64,000 nucleotides of DNA, from positions 171,488,445 to 171,552,444 of the forward strand of contig OY998176.1 of assembly GCA_963921935.1 (NCBI GenBank). Direction: 5' to 3'. The notes under the pieces were generated by a model. The model saw nothing but the letters and a program-made list of their open reading frames with translations. It was not told where the DNA came from and ran no database searches. A program made the position numbers and the translations under genes. How positions within the stretch are numbered: the stretch's first letter is position 1; each line of letters starts with the position of its first letter. This document shows, piece by piece, positions 34,371 through 44,593 of this stretch. Source of the DNA: Galeruca laticollis. Taxonomy: Eukaryota > Arthropoda > Insecta > Coleoptera > Chrysomelidae.

Positions 34371-34798
34371 AGCATCAAATGGCCAAATTTACAAAAAGTT
34401 CAACGTTGCTGCTTTTGTACCGTGTAGGGTACACCCACGTCATACAGCATATGCGAGTAGCGCGCTCTAGGTTCGTAAGTTCGATGTCTTGAATTTACTT
34501 TTAAGCAGTCGTGTAATAGCGTTGTAGCGATTGAGTGCAACTTAGCTGTCATAATAATTGTTTTCATAAAGTGGAACTGTCATATCTGCGTTATTTTTAT
34601 TTTCCTGGTGAGTACAAAAACTATATTGAACTGTATAATTCATTCAGTTACGAAAAGTTTTTCATAAACAATAAAACATACGTTTCAAAAAGCATGTACC
34701 TCCGCAAGGACAAACGCACTTCGACGAAAATAGTAGTTGGTAGAAATTCATCTAAATAATATTTGCCAGTATGGCTAACATAGTGTTTGTTCCAGAAA

Positions 34799-36160
34799 AT
34801 GTCTTTTCGAAAACAAAATGTCCTCACAGAAGAGGAAATGTTGCAGTTTTTAGAAAATAACGATTTATCGGATATCGCCGTTTTATCTGACGATGATTTG
34901 GGGTGGGATGAGACAGGCATAGATAATCAACATTCAGACTTTATAGATGAAGAAGGGCCGGCTGATGATCAGGAGAGCGGGAGTGAAAGCGATGGACAGA
35001 GTGATGGGGGCTTTGATGGTATAGCAGAGTCATCGGCGCCGGGACCAGGAACGTCTACAATGGAACAAAGATTGTCAACGGTAAGACCAGGATCTTCAAC
35101 CGCGGAATTAGAACCTTTCGCGATGGTATCAAAAATTAATGCCTCGGAAGCTGTTGACAATTTTTATGAGCAGTACAATCTAACTAAAAAAGAAAACATC
35201 ATCTGGATGGCACGTGGACAGTATCAAACCAGAGTTGTCAGGTGGCATAATGGAAATAACTCAACTGAACATGTAGTTGAGTTGCCTAGCCCAGTGGATT
35301 TTTTTCTTCGGTACATTCCAAACAGTGTCTTTGAACAAATGGTGAATATGACGAATCTGTATGCTGTTCAGCAAAATACACCAAGATTTCCCCCAACAAA
35401 TATAGAGGAGGTGAAGAAATTTATTGGAATGCATATAATTATGGGAAATTTACAATTCCCCAGAGTTGAAATGTATTGGAGTAGTGCATGTGGTATTCCA
35501 ATCATAAAAGATAATATGGTTTTGAAAATATTTTATAAACTGAGACGTACTTTGCATTTGGTTGATGTAACTAGTAGGGAAGCTACTGATACAGATAGGT
35601 TGTGGAAAGTGCGATGTATATATGATGCACTACGGAAAAGATACCAAGAACTGCCCCTAGAACGCAATCTTTGTGTTGATGAAAAAATAATCCCTTTCAA
35701 AGGACGCTTGAATATCAAGCAATACATAAAAAATAAACCAAAAAAATGGGGCGTGAAATTGTACGTGTTAGCTGGAGAGAGTGGTATAGTGTATGATTTC
35801 TTGATCTACCAGAGATCAACTACAGAAATGAAACCACTTTACATGCACTTTGGCGCGTCAGCTGCTATAGTTATGCAGCTTTCTGATCGAATTACTGAAC
35901 CCAATCACGACTTATTTTTTGATAACTATTTTAGTTCTTATAACTTATTTCAATACCTTTGTTCAAAGTCAATATTTGCAGTGGGTGCAATTAGATCGAA
36001 ACGTTCCCATCGTCCAAATCTACCAAGTGATAAGGGTATGAAGAAGGAAGGGAGAGGAACTTCAGCTGAGTGTATCAGTAAGGATGGCATAATAATCACA
36101 AAATGGTACGACAATAAATCGGTCGTCCTAGCGTCAAATTTTGTTGGAATCGATCAGTAA
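34799..36160 (+). pseudogene. piggyBac-type transposase truncated by gypsy LTR
   Basis: I place the start at ATG 34799 (MSFRKQNVLTEEEM); the frame is uninterrupted for 453 codons. An acidic Ser-rich N-terminus (about 25-95) is followed by the DDE_Tnp_1_7 core: a PTNIEEVKKFIGMHIIMG block, the first catalytic Asp in NLCVDEKIIPFKGR and the second in HDLFFDNYFSSYN. The ORF ends at VGIDQ then TAA, and from 36158 on the sequence is gypsy LTR, so the stop codon comes from the LTR. The region with the third catalytic Asp and the Cys-rich tail are gone. The lack of other lesions suggests the truncation is fairly recent. It is closer to PGBD2/3-like proteins than to the piggyBac pseudogene at 6601. Confidence 0.85.
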
Positions 36161-36346
36161 AGTGTTTATATAAAATAATAATTAAGTTTGTGTGCATATA
36201 AATTAAATTTAAGTGACTATTTGAGTATATATAAATTAATAGTTAGTGATTAGTTAAGTGTTTAAATAAATTAGTAAGTAGCCATACCGTGTGTTTAAAA
36301 TTTATCCCACCCGTTTACGTTTTAAATAAATTAGAAAAACATTGCA
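36158..36346 (+). repeat. Partial 5' LTR of gypsy copy 1
   Basis: Matches the 3' part of the LTR at 56431-56937 (TAATAATTAAGTTTGTGTGC... to ...AAAAACATTGCA). The U3-like first 300 bp are missing at the junction with piggyBac. Confidence 0.8.
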
Positions 36347-36347
36347 T

Positions 36348-36365
36348 TGGTGTCAGATGTGGGAT
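36348..36365 (+). promoter_or_regulatory. Primer-binding-site-like sequence
   Basis: TGGTGTCAGATGTGGGA lies directly after the LTR end, where LTR retrotransposons have the tRNA primer site. The tRNA is not assigned. Confidence 0.5.
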
Positions 36366-36390
36366 AATATAAATAAATTGCTACGCAAAA

Positions 36391-37884
36391 ATGGCCAAGA
36401 GACTATGTGATCTGAAAGTGGCGGAATTAAGAGCAGAATTGGAAGATCGTGAGTTGGAAACGTCCGGTAAGAAAAGTGAATTAGTAGAAAGACTTAAAGT
36501 GGCACTGGAAAATGACGGTTTTGATCCAGAAACAGTTTTATTTAATGACGAGGCTTCCACCTTAATCTCGTCAATTTCTGCTAACATGGACGAGAAGATT
36601 TCTGCTATGAAGAACGACATTTCTGCTATCATGGACGAGAACATTTCTGCTATGAAGAACGATATTTCTGCTATGAAGAATGATATTTCTACAGATATCT
36701 TATCATTGAAAAATGACATTGCTGCTTAAGTCGAGAATAAAATTTCGTCCCTAAAATCAGACATGGAGAATAAAATGACAACGATGGAAAATCAGATGGA
36801 CGAGAAAATCAAGGAGTTAGAGACAAAGCTTGCCGATTTAAGAACACGAGACACTTCAGCAGAAGAAAAGAAGATCGAGATCTGCAAGCCAGAAACACAA
36901 CCCAATATAGATGATATTGGCAGTTTTACCCGAGTCAAGGCCCCAACGTTCGATGGAAAAATGTCGTGGACCAATATGTGAAACAATTTGAAGCAGCCGC
37001 TAGAGTGAATAATCGGTCCGATGGGAAGAAGGCAGTAAACTTAACCGTCGCGCTTCGGGGAGATGCCTTAGATGTACTTCAGACGATACCTCTTGAAGAA
37101 ACGGATGACTTTGAGCAGCTGAAAAAGAAGCTGGACATACGATACGGTCACGAACATTTAGAACAGATTCCAGCTGAAGAACCGAAGGCGGAAACGTGAC
37201 GAAACCCTTCAAGAGTATGAAATGGATATTGCCCGACTAGTCCGATTTCCTTATCCATCAGCACCAGAGAACATGATGGAATGTTTGGGCATCCAGGCCT
37301 TTATTGATGGCTTACGTGACCCCGATATGCAGAGGACGCTTCGTTTAGCCCATCCCAAAACATTGTTCGATGGATTGACTGCTGCTCTTGAATATGAAGC
37401 AGCCACGATAGCTTCGGGATACAACAAAGGTAGGATCATACAGGAAGATGGTGACGATGACAGACTTGATCAGATCGTCTACTTGTTGGAAGGTATTGTA
37501 GACAAGAAGCCGAAGAAAATCAGGTGCTGTAATTGTGGCGAGCTAGAGCAGGCACGCAGTTCGTGTAAGCGTCCTACGACTCCTGCAAACCAAGAACCTC
37601 TTAAATGCAAAGCAGCCACGAAGAGCTCGCGGTACAACAAAGGTAGGACCATGCAGGAAGAGGATGACAAACTTGACCAGATCCTCAAATTGTTGAAAGG
37701 TATAGCAGAGAAGAAGCCGAAGAAGATCAAATGCCGGAAGTATGGCGAGCTAGAGCACGTACGCAGTTCGTCTAAGTGCCCCGAGACTCCTGTAACCCAA
37801 GAACTCCAGTCACAGGGGAAATCAGACGGGGGTGAACATCCAGCTGATATGCATCATCGAAAAGCCAACTCATTGCCTAGATAG
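36391..37884 (+). pseudogene. gypsy copy 1 gag: SAP domain, coiled coil, doubled zinc knuckle
   Basis: ATG 36391 opens a SAP domain (residues about 3-40, DLKVAELRAELEDRELETSG... KKSELVERL), a putative DNA-binding helix-extended loop-helix. Then come heptad-like MKNDISA repeats (coiled coil), a capsid-like segment (VKAPTFDGKMSWTN, ECLGIQAFIDGLRD) and two zinc-knuckle modules: CCNCGELEQARSSC, which lacks the His, and CRKYGELEHVRSSSK, which has the His but lost two Cys. Lesions relative to copy 2: TAA at 36727, a one-base deletion near 36977, an 8-base deletion near 37167 and TAG at 37882. Confidence 0.85.
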
Positions 37885-39037
37885 TCATGCCCTGTAGACT
37901 ATTCACAATGCAACAAGTCGAAATCTAAGGAAGTTGCAGTTTCATGAATTACAGTAACCAATGAAGAATGGTCACCCACCTGGATCAGAGAAGATCAGGA
38001 GAACAATCCTTGCCTAAAGAAGATTCGGCAGTGGAAGGAAGAAAATCGGTGACCTACATGGCAAGAAGTGTCAAGATTTTCACCGACACTCAAGGCATAT
38101 TGGGCTCAGTGTGACTCCCTTGTCCTGGAAGAAGGGCTGTTGAAAAGAGTCTTTGAAAACGATGATGGTTCCGAGGTGAGGAGACAGCTAGTTATCCCTA
38201 GAACGAGAGTAGCTGAGGTACTGAAGAAGTTACACGACAGTTCATCGGGAGGTCATCTGGGAGTGAAGAAAACCTACGAAAACCCTTCAGCGAGTCCGTG
38301 AAAGGTTTTATTGGATTAACAGCTCCGACGATGTGAAGAACTGGTGTAAGAAATGTACGACTTGTGCTACGAGTAATGGATCACATCGCAAGAGAAAGGC
38401 ACCTATGAAACAGTATAATGTTGAAAGCCCTTTCGAAAGGATTGCTTTAGATATCGCTGGACCATTTCCAACGACAGAAAACGGTAGCAAATACATACTG
38501 GTTGTAATGGATTATTTCACAAAGTGGGTGGAAATTTACGCTATCCCGAACCAAGAGGCCACAACTGTAGCAGATGTATTGGTGCAAGAATTTATCAGCC
38601 GATATGGAGTGCCCTTGGAAGTCCACAGCGACCAGGGACAAAATTTCGAAAGTCATCTATTCCAGGAGATTTGCGAGAAGCTGGGAATGAAGAAGACCAG
38701 GACAACAGCATTACATCCACAGTCAGATGGAATGGTCGAGAAAATGAACAGGACTATTGGAAAATACCTGTCCAAAGTAGTATCCAGCCATCAGAGATAT
38801 TGGGACCAGTATCTTTCCACATTCGCATTGGCTTATCAATCTGCCGTTAATGAGTCCACGGGTGAAACAACGGCGAAAATCTTGTTTGGACGTGAAATGA
38901 GGCTTCCTTGTGACCTGGAATTTGGCTGTCGGCCTGGAGAATATCTAGCAGGCGAACACTACGTGATCCAATTGAGAAGAAGGCTGGACCATATTCATTA
39001 ATTACTTCGAACAAATCTTCAAATTGCCAGCGACATA
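37885..39037 (+). pseudogene. gypsy copy 1 linker and integrase
   Basis: From about 37890 the linker after the RNase H position (CPVDYSQCNKS) follows directly on gag, so protease, RT and RNase H are deleted. The region upstream of the integrase core has VLKKLHDSSSGGHLGVKKT; the next block contains CKKCTTC (zinc-binding). The catalytic triad is visible: D in ALDIAGPFP (codon 38450), D in VHSDQGQNFES (38630) and E in GMVEKMNRT (38738), a D-X35-E spacing. Lesions: TGA near 37947, TGA near 38050, a 10-base insertion near 38275, and TAA at 38999-39001. Confidence 0.85.
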
Positions 39038-39958
39038 ATGAAAAGTCGGTACGACACGCAGGCCACAGAAGGCGGTTTTAAAGAAGGGGACAAAGTATGG
39101 TTACACAACCCGACGAGGAGAAAAGGATTTTCTCCAAAATTACAAAAATCCTGGGAAGGTCCATACTTAATCAAGAAAAGGATCAATGATGTTATATATC
39201 GCATAAGCAAGATCCCCAACGGAAAACCAAAAGTAGTTCACCAAAACCGACTAGCGCCATTCGAAGGAGACCATGACCTGGAGGAAGGAGTAAACCTTAT
39301 TCGAGATGTGTCTGACCCTACCTTTGATGAATTTATGGGCACGTATGGAGGTACCGGGAAACAAGATTTGTTCACTCTCCCGGAAGATTATTCACTGGCA
39401 TACAACATCCCCGCCCGTATCAAGAACGCACGAGGGTTGGCAACCGTCTTTCGAAAGAAGTTCGGGCAATTAGAACAACTTGAAAACCAGATTCCAGACC
39501 CTGGCAAGACACTGAAACTGAAACATAATTCGCGGAACGTCTTCTACGTGGTAACTAAAAATGAATTTCCAGATCGCGATGTGTGGGAAGCACTTCGACA
39601 CCTCCGAGACCATGTGTTAGAATCCAGCGTGAAGCAACTGGCTATGCCTAAGATAGCGAGTAACCAGTTGGATTGGCGAATCATCAGGAACATGGTAGAG
39701 GTTATCTTTAGAGATACCGGTGTCCAGATATTAATTTGCAGCTACAACCCCCGTTATCAGTATCCGATGAAGACGGTGCCCTGCTATTTACATAAGATCG
39801 GAAAGTGTAGAAATGGGGCCAGTTGCCGATTCAAACATCCAGTCTCGGCTACACAAAAGTTCCAGGAGGAACTTTCATTTAAGGAGGGGGTAATGTTACG
39901 AACTCGCACACCGAAGCTGATACGGTACTGTAACGTTATATTAACGGAGTTAAATTAA
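39038..39958 (+). CDS. gypsy copy 1 Pol C-terminus: GPY/F module, macro domain, CCCH zinc finger
   Basis: One uninterrupted frame of 307 codons, continuing the integrase frame past the TAA at 39001. It starts with the integrase C-terminal GPY/F module (KVWLHNPTRRKGF, SWEGPYLIKKRINDVIYRI, VVHQNRLAPFEG). From about 39362 it reads like a macro domain of the OARD1/TARG1 type: QDLFTLPEDYSLAYNIP, NARGLATVFRKKFGQLE, VFYVVTKNEF, LAMPKIASNQLDW, ending in a VQILICSYNP strand. The loop that carries the catalytic G-C-G-L-D in TARG1 is shortened and lacks the Asp. A CCCH finger follows at 39782-39838 (C-X7-C-X5-C-X3-H, CYLHKIGKCRNGASCRFKH). The frame passes the polypurine tract and stops in the LTR. Macro domains bind ADP-ribose; the role here is inference. 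The ORF is only part of a broken polyprotein. Confidence 0.75.
   Translation: MKSRYDTQATEGGFKEGDKVWLHNPTRRKGFSPKLQKSWEGPYLIKKRINDVIYRISKIPNGKPKVVHQNRLAPFEGDHDLEEGVNLIRDVSDPTFDEFMGTYGGTGKQDLFTLPEDYSLAYNIPARIKNARGLATVFRKKFGQLEQLENQIPDPGKTLKLKHNSRNVFYVVTKNEFPDRDVWEALRHLRDHVLESSVKQLAMPKIASNQLDWRIIRNMVEVIFRDTGVQILICSYNPRYQYPMKTVPCYLHKIGKCRNGASCRFKHPVSATQKFQEELSFKEGVMLRTRTPKLIRYCNVILTELN
39879..39893 (+). promoter_or_regulatory. Polypurine tract
   Basis: AAGGAGGGGGTAA immediately precedes the LTR start TGTTACG at 39894. The same tract occurs before the LTRs at 56431 and 63163. It overlaps the 3' end of the coding frame. Confidence 0.8.
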
Positions 39959-40065
39959 GTGTTAGTGATTAGTTAAGTGTTTAAATAAATTAGTAAGTAG
40001 CCATACCGTGTGTTTAAAATTTATCCCACCTGTTTATTGTTTAAATAAGTAACAAAAACATTACA
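39894..40065 (+). repeat. 3' LTR of gypsy copy 1, internally deleted
   Basis: Starts TGTTACGAACTCGCACACCG and ends AAAAACATTACA. About 330 bp present in the 56431-56937 LTR are missing between GAGTTAAA and TTAAGTGTTAGTGA. Confidence 0.85.
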
Positions 40066-40545
40066 ATACAAATTAAAGGGATACTCAATCCGCGACCATT
40101 ATTTGATATGTCCAATGACCCAAATGATCCTTCACCTCTAACTCCCTCACATTTTTTAATTGCTCGCACTATAACGTCTGTCCATAACCATTACCTTACA
40201 AATCTACCTGTAAACCGTCTGTCAAGGCTGCAACATATCCAATAGTTGTATCAACAGTTCTGGCGACAATTCTCGAAACAATATATTTCCCAATTGCATC
40301 AATCATATAAATGGAAAGATGCACCCAGTAAAATAGATCTAGACACACTGGTACTTATCAAGAATGATGCCCAACCACCTTGTATATTGCCTACCGGCAG
40401 AATAACAAGACTATTTCCTGCCAGAGACGGAGTATCAAGGATAGCCGAAGTCACTACGTACAAAGGACCAATTGTGAGATCCGTTAGACATTTATACCCT
40501 TTACCAGTGCAAAACGACATTTGTATTTGACTTTAATTTAAACTT
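40066..40545 (+). pseudogene. BEL/Pao polyprotein C-terminus (integrase and DUF5641-like)
   Basis: Reads LNPRPLFDMSNDPNDPSPLTP then PSHFLIAR, the conserved end of BEL/Pao integrase, followed after a TAG near 40243 by the DUF5641-type region: FWRQFSKQYISQLHQSYKW, DTLVLIKNDAQPPC, GRITRLFPARDGVSRIAEV and RSVRHLYPLP. Stop at 40528-40530. The 5' remainder of the element is absent: gypsy copy 1 adjoins on the left. It is followed directly by an LTR, as expected of the 3' end. Confidence 0.8.
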
Positions 40546-40858
40546 TGTGTGTTCGGTTCCCGCGGGTTCCGATACTATTGTCTTGAAGGTGCCCTCCAAA
40601 GTTCAATGTTCAATTTTATGTGTTCACTTTTATGTTTATAAACGTTATTATTTATTTTAAAAGTGGCATCACCGCACTGCCAAACACGAAGGTTCGTGAC
40701 TTGAAGCGCTGATCGCTGAACAGTGTTCGATAGACAGTAGTATTAAGAGTTCACACTTATGATAAACAACATTGTAAAAACCATTGTTAATTTCCAAGTA
40801 ATACAGTCCATATGTTGTTTTTACTGTTCATCAAATATTTTAATTAACCAACGTTACA
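40546..40858 (+). repeat. 3' LTR of the BEL/Pao element
   Basis: Starts TGTGTGTTCGG and ends CAACGTTACA (TG...CA), beginning 15 bp after the BEL stop codon. About 313 bp. The mate LTR is not in the window, so the boundary rests on the TG/CA ends and position. Confidence 0.6.
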
Positions 40859-40884
40859 ATAGAATCAGCAAAATAAAATAAAAA

Positions 40885-43110
40885 ACAATTACAAGGATGC
40901 AATCAAGTGGAAAAGATGGAAATCAGATCGACCATGTACTAGTTAAAAGATAACATTGCAAATCTATCAATGATGTAAGTTTCTACAGAGGAGCAAACAT
41001 AGATTCAGGCCATATTCTGGTAATAACAGATGTAAAAATAAAAAAGTAGAAGAAAAAAGAACGAAAAACCAAAAAAAGATGGAACTTAGACAGATTAGAA
41101 GATACTAAGATATCACAAAAATATAAAGAAGAGTTAAAGAATATACTAGAAATCGATGAATACATAAAGAGGGTAGAAAATGATTTGAATAAGATTAAAG
41201 AAGCGATCATGGAGGCGGTAGAAAACAGTATTGCAATTAGCAGCAAAAGATTGAACACCCATTGGTTTGATAACGAATGCGAGAATATTATCCAGAAAAA
41301 AACAATGCTAGTATAGAATGGCTCAGAACAAAAACAGAACAAGATAAACAAGAATACCATTACATAAGAGAAGAAGCAAACAAATTACGTCACATGAAGA
41401 AAAAAAGATGGATAGAAAATACTCTTGAAAAAATTGAGAATGAAAATAAAAAGAACGACTCAAGAATTCTGTATGAACACCTGAAAAAGAGAAGTTACAG
41501 AAAAAGCAATAAAATTACAGATGAAATAGAGGAGAAAGAATGGAAAATATATTTCAGCAACCTTTACAAAGAAGAAAACGATAATATAGTAGAGGAAAAA
41601 AAGATTATAGAAGACCAACTAAACAATCCAGAAAAGTCTTGAAGAGGTACAAGAACATACAAGAAAGCTTAAAAATAACTAAGCAGCAGGAAGCGTCACG
41701 ATAAACGTCGAATTAATTAAGCACGGAGGGAAATAATTACAGATAAGAATACACAAAGTCATAGAAAATATATGGTTAAAAGGAAAAATGCCAACAGAAT
41801 GGAGAATTGGAGAGAAAGTGCCCATACCAAAAAAGGAGAACTATCCAGATACATGAACTACAGAGCAAAAGCACTTTAAATATTACTTACAAAATCCTAA
41901 CGGCGATAATAAGAAGCAGACTTACAATACACGCTGAAATAATATTGGGAGAATACAATTAGGCCAGAAAAGACATGTTAACAATAGACGCCATACATAC
42001 AATAAGACAAATAACAGCGAACTGCTATGAATATGTTATAGACCTACACATCTTTTGCCTTGATTATAAGCAAGCATTCGACAAAATAATAAGAACATGA
42101 ATAGTAGAAGATTTATACGAAATAAATGCACCTGAAAACTGATACAACTAATAAACATAACGATAGAAGAATCAAAAGCTACAATACATACAGTCAACTC
42201 CTCAAAAGGAGTGAGACAAGGAGACGCATTATCAGCACTTCTCTTCATCATATCGTTAAATAATATTGTTAAACAAACAAAACAAGATGGAACAATCAGC
42301 AACAAATCATACGCAAATGATATAGCAATAATAGCAAGAAGACGAGAAGAATTGGAAAGTACATTTAAAATAATAGAACAGAAATCAAAAGAAAAAGGAT
42401 TAGAAATAAACGTAACAAAATACATAAATGCATTGCAGCAGAAAACATAAAAGTTTGACAAAACTAAGAATCGACAACTATACATTCGAAGAAGTGGAAA
42501 AATACAAGTACATGGGATTTATAGCACAAAAAAGAAATTAAGCAAAAACACAAGAATACATATATATATAAAACAATGATACGACCGATCGTAACCTACG
42601 CCGCAGAAACATCGAGTTTAGTACAGAAGAGACAATTGAGAATTTTTGAAAGACGCATTATCAGAACAGTTATGGGACTTAAAGAGAACAAAATGACGAA
42701 ATACCATCACTAATGAACCAGGAAATTGAAGACATACTATATAGAGAAAACATAGTAAGATTTTAGAAAGCACAAATAATTAGACGGTATGGACAAATAT
42801 ACAGGAAAGAAAAAACGCCACCACAAAGAAGAATAACTGATTGGATCGGTACCACTTAATACAAGACCGAAATGACTCGTACGACCAAAGTTAAGATGGA
42901 AAGAGCAAGTTAAATCAGACCTCAAAAAAATTATAGTAAACAATTGGAGACGACTAATAGAAAATAGAACAGAGTTGAGAAATGTTGTTACAAAAACAAA
43001 AACCAACCAGGACCTATAAAAGGGAGAAAAAGGACGGCAATGTGGACTAATCCACCACGATGAACGGATTATTGAATTCTCATGAACAGCTTCAATTTCT
43101 TTGGAAATGT
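40885..43110 (+). pseudogene. RTE-like non-LTR retrotransposon ORF2, degraded
   Basis: Endonuclease end: QIDHVLV (about 40927) and SDHILVITDVKIKK (about 41003). Then a Lys/Glu-rich linker with NTHWFDNECENII and KKRWIENTLEKIENENKKND (RTE/BovB-like craniofacial development protein 2 type). RT follows: GVRQGDALSALLFIISL (about 42208) and the catalytic box SYANDIAIIARR (YADD decayed to YAND). The C-terminal region includes PPRRRI-like and WR-rich sequence to about 43080. Many stops and frameshifts. The 5' part is lost, beginning soon after the BEL LTR. Confidence 0.8.
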
Positions 43111-43264
43111 ACATATTATTAATATTATTATTGTTTGTATATAAATTAAAGCACTGCTAAATTATAAAAAGTCAATAATAAAACAGGCTGGCTTGTATTT
43201 AAAAAAATTAAGTTTTACAACACCGAAGAGACAAAACATATAATTTCAAGAACAACATCGACAT

Positions 43265-44593
43265 AGTCCAGGAGGAATCGGCGCATGAGTACCCAAAACT
43301 ATTCCACCTCAATTTTTTTATGCGATCCTCTTTGAATTGCCCTACTGATGATATAAATGCATGTTGCCATGGGGCAACCTAGTACCATATTGTTTAAACC
43401 GAAATTGTTTGCGTCGCTACCTTTAAGTATCGCCGTCTCTCTCTGACTCATGCGCTGCATACGGTCTCTCTGTGTCCTGAATCATTATTAATCATTTATC
43501 TAAAAAACCATTAACTTTGTCAAGATTGGTAAAGAGAGCAATGTTATTAATAATTAAATTGTCTACAATTTGTTTTTAACAAAAGTAATTTAAGTATGAA
43601 TCGGAACATGTAATTAAAATTACTTTTTTGTTATTATCATAGTGATTTATGCATTTTTATCAACAATAATAAGATATAATAGTATTTGAACAATTTTTGG
43701 AATCACAATTATATATAAATAACAAGCTTTTGCTCAAACATACAATTGGAATATAAAACATTAGATTTTGATCAGTTGGAAATGGGCTTTTGTTTATAAA
43801 TAAAGGTATTAGCAAAGTATCATTCTCTAGTTTGTATCCGAAATTCGTAAAATCTAATGTTTTATACTCCGGATTCAATGCATTTATCCAAATGTATGTT
43901 TTGAGCAAAAGCTTACTATTTATATATAATTGTGATTCCAAAATTTTTTCAAATTGTTGATAAAAATGCATAAATCACTATGATAATAACAAAAAAGTAA
44001 TTTTAATTACATGTTCCGATTCATACTTAAATTACTTTTGTTAAAAACAAATTGTAGACAAAGATAAATGATAAATAATGATTCAGGACACAGAGAGGTC
44101 GATGCAGCTCATGAGTCAGAAAGAGACGGCGATACTTAAAGGTAGCGACGCATACTTGTGAACGCGCGAAATTAACAATTAAAAAACAGGTATAAACAAT
44201 GGAATTTTCTTAAATCTCTATTAAGAATATTATTAACTATTGTATAAAGAATTTAAAAGAATTATTATTTATATTTTATTTTTTTAATATATTTTTCATG
44301 AGTCAAAAGTACTCAAATTTAAGATTTTTCGAACCTTTAAAAATTCATATCTCTAAAAATATTAACTTTACCGTGAAAAGTCATAGGACATATTTTATTT
44401 GTATTTCAATAAAGAATATAAAAAAATATGTCCGGTTGAAAAATAACAATTCCTTCCAATTGTTTAAACAATATGGCACTAGGTTGCCCCATGGCATGCA
44501 TTTATATCATCAGTAAGGCAATTCAAAGAGGATCGCATAAAAAAATTGAGGTGGAATAGTTTTCGGTACTCATGCGCCGATTCCTCCTGGACT
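43265..44593. mobile_element. Large foldback element, about 1.33 kb
   Basis: The outer ends are AGTCCAGGAGGAATCGGCGC (43265) and its inverse GCGCCGATTCCTCCTGGACT (ending 44593). The left arm (43265 to about 43772) pairs with the right arm in two blocks: about 43849-44155 and about 44462-44593. A loop of about 75 bp (43773-43848) separates the arms, and about 305 bp at 44156-44461 are unique to the right side (an insertion there, or a deletion on the left). Arm identity is high, so the DNA or RNA could form a hairpin of about 500 bp. Open frames inside are arm shadows and have no recognised motif. Confidence 0.85.

Larger units (their letters stand above)
36158..40065 (+). mobile_element. gypsy element, copy 1 (non-autonomous, macro-domain-bearing)
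   Basis: Order: truncated 5' LTR (36158-36346), primer-binding-site-like sequence, gag (36391-37884), linker, integrase, macro domain, CCCH finger, polypurine tract, shortened 3' LTR (39894-40065). Protease, RT and RNase H are absent. The left flank is piggyBac and the right flank is BEL/Pao, so the flanks do not match and no target duplication can be read. A deletion or recombination removed the true left flank and part of the 5' LTR. Confidence 0.85.

Noticed and set aside
34969..35160. Minus-strand frame within the piggyBac ORF
   Set aside because: Antisense shadow of the acidic Ser-rich N-terminus.
43660..43971. Open frame of 103 codons on the minus strand inside the foldback element
   Set aside because: It spans the loop and both arms of the palindrome; its weak resemblance to transposase tails is not enough to call a gene.
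44298..44516. Small open frame in the foldback right arm
   Set aside because: Lies partly in the palindromic arm and has no motif; AT-rich chance ORF.
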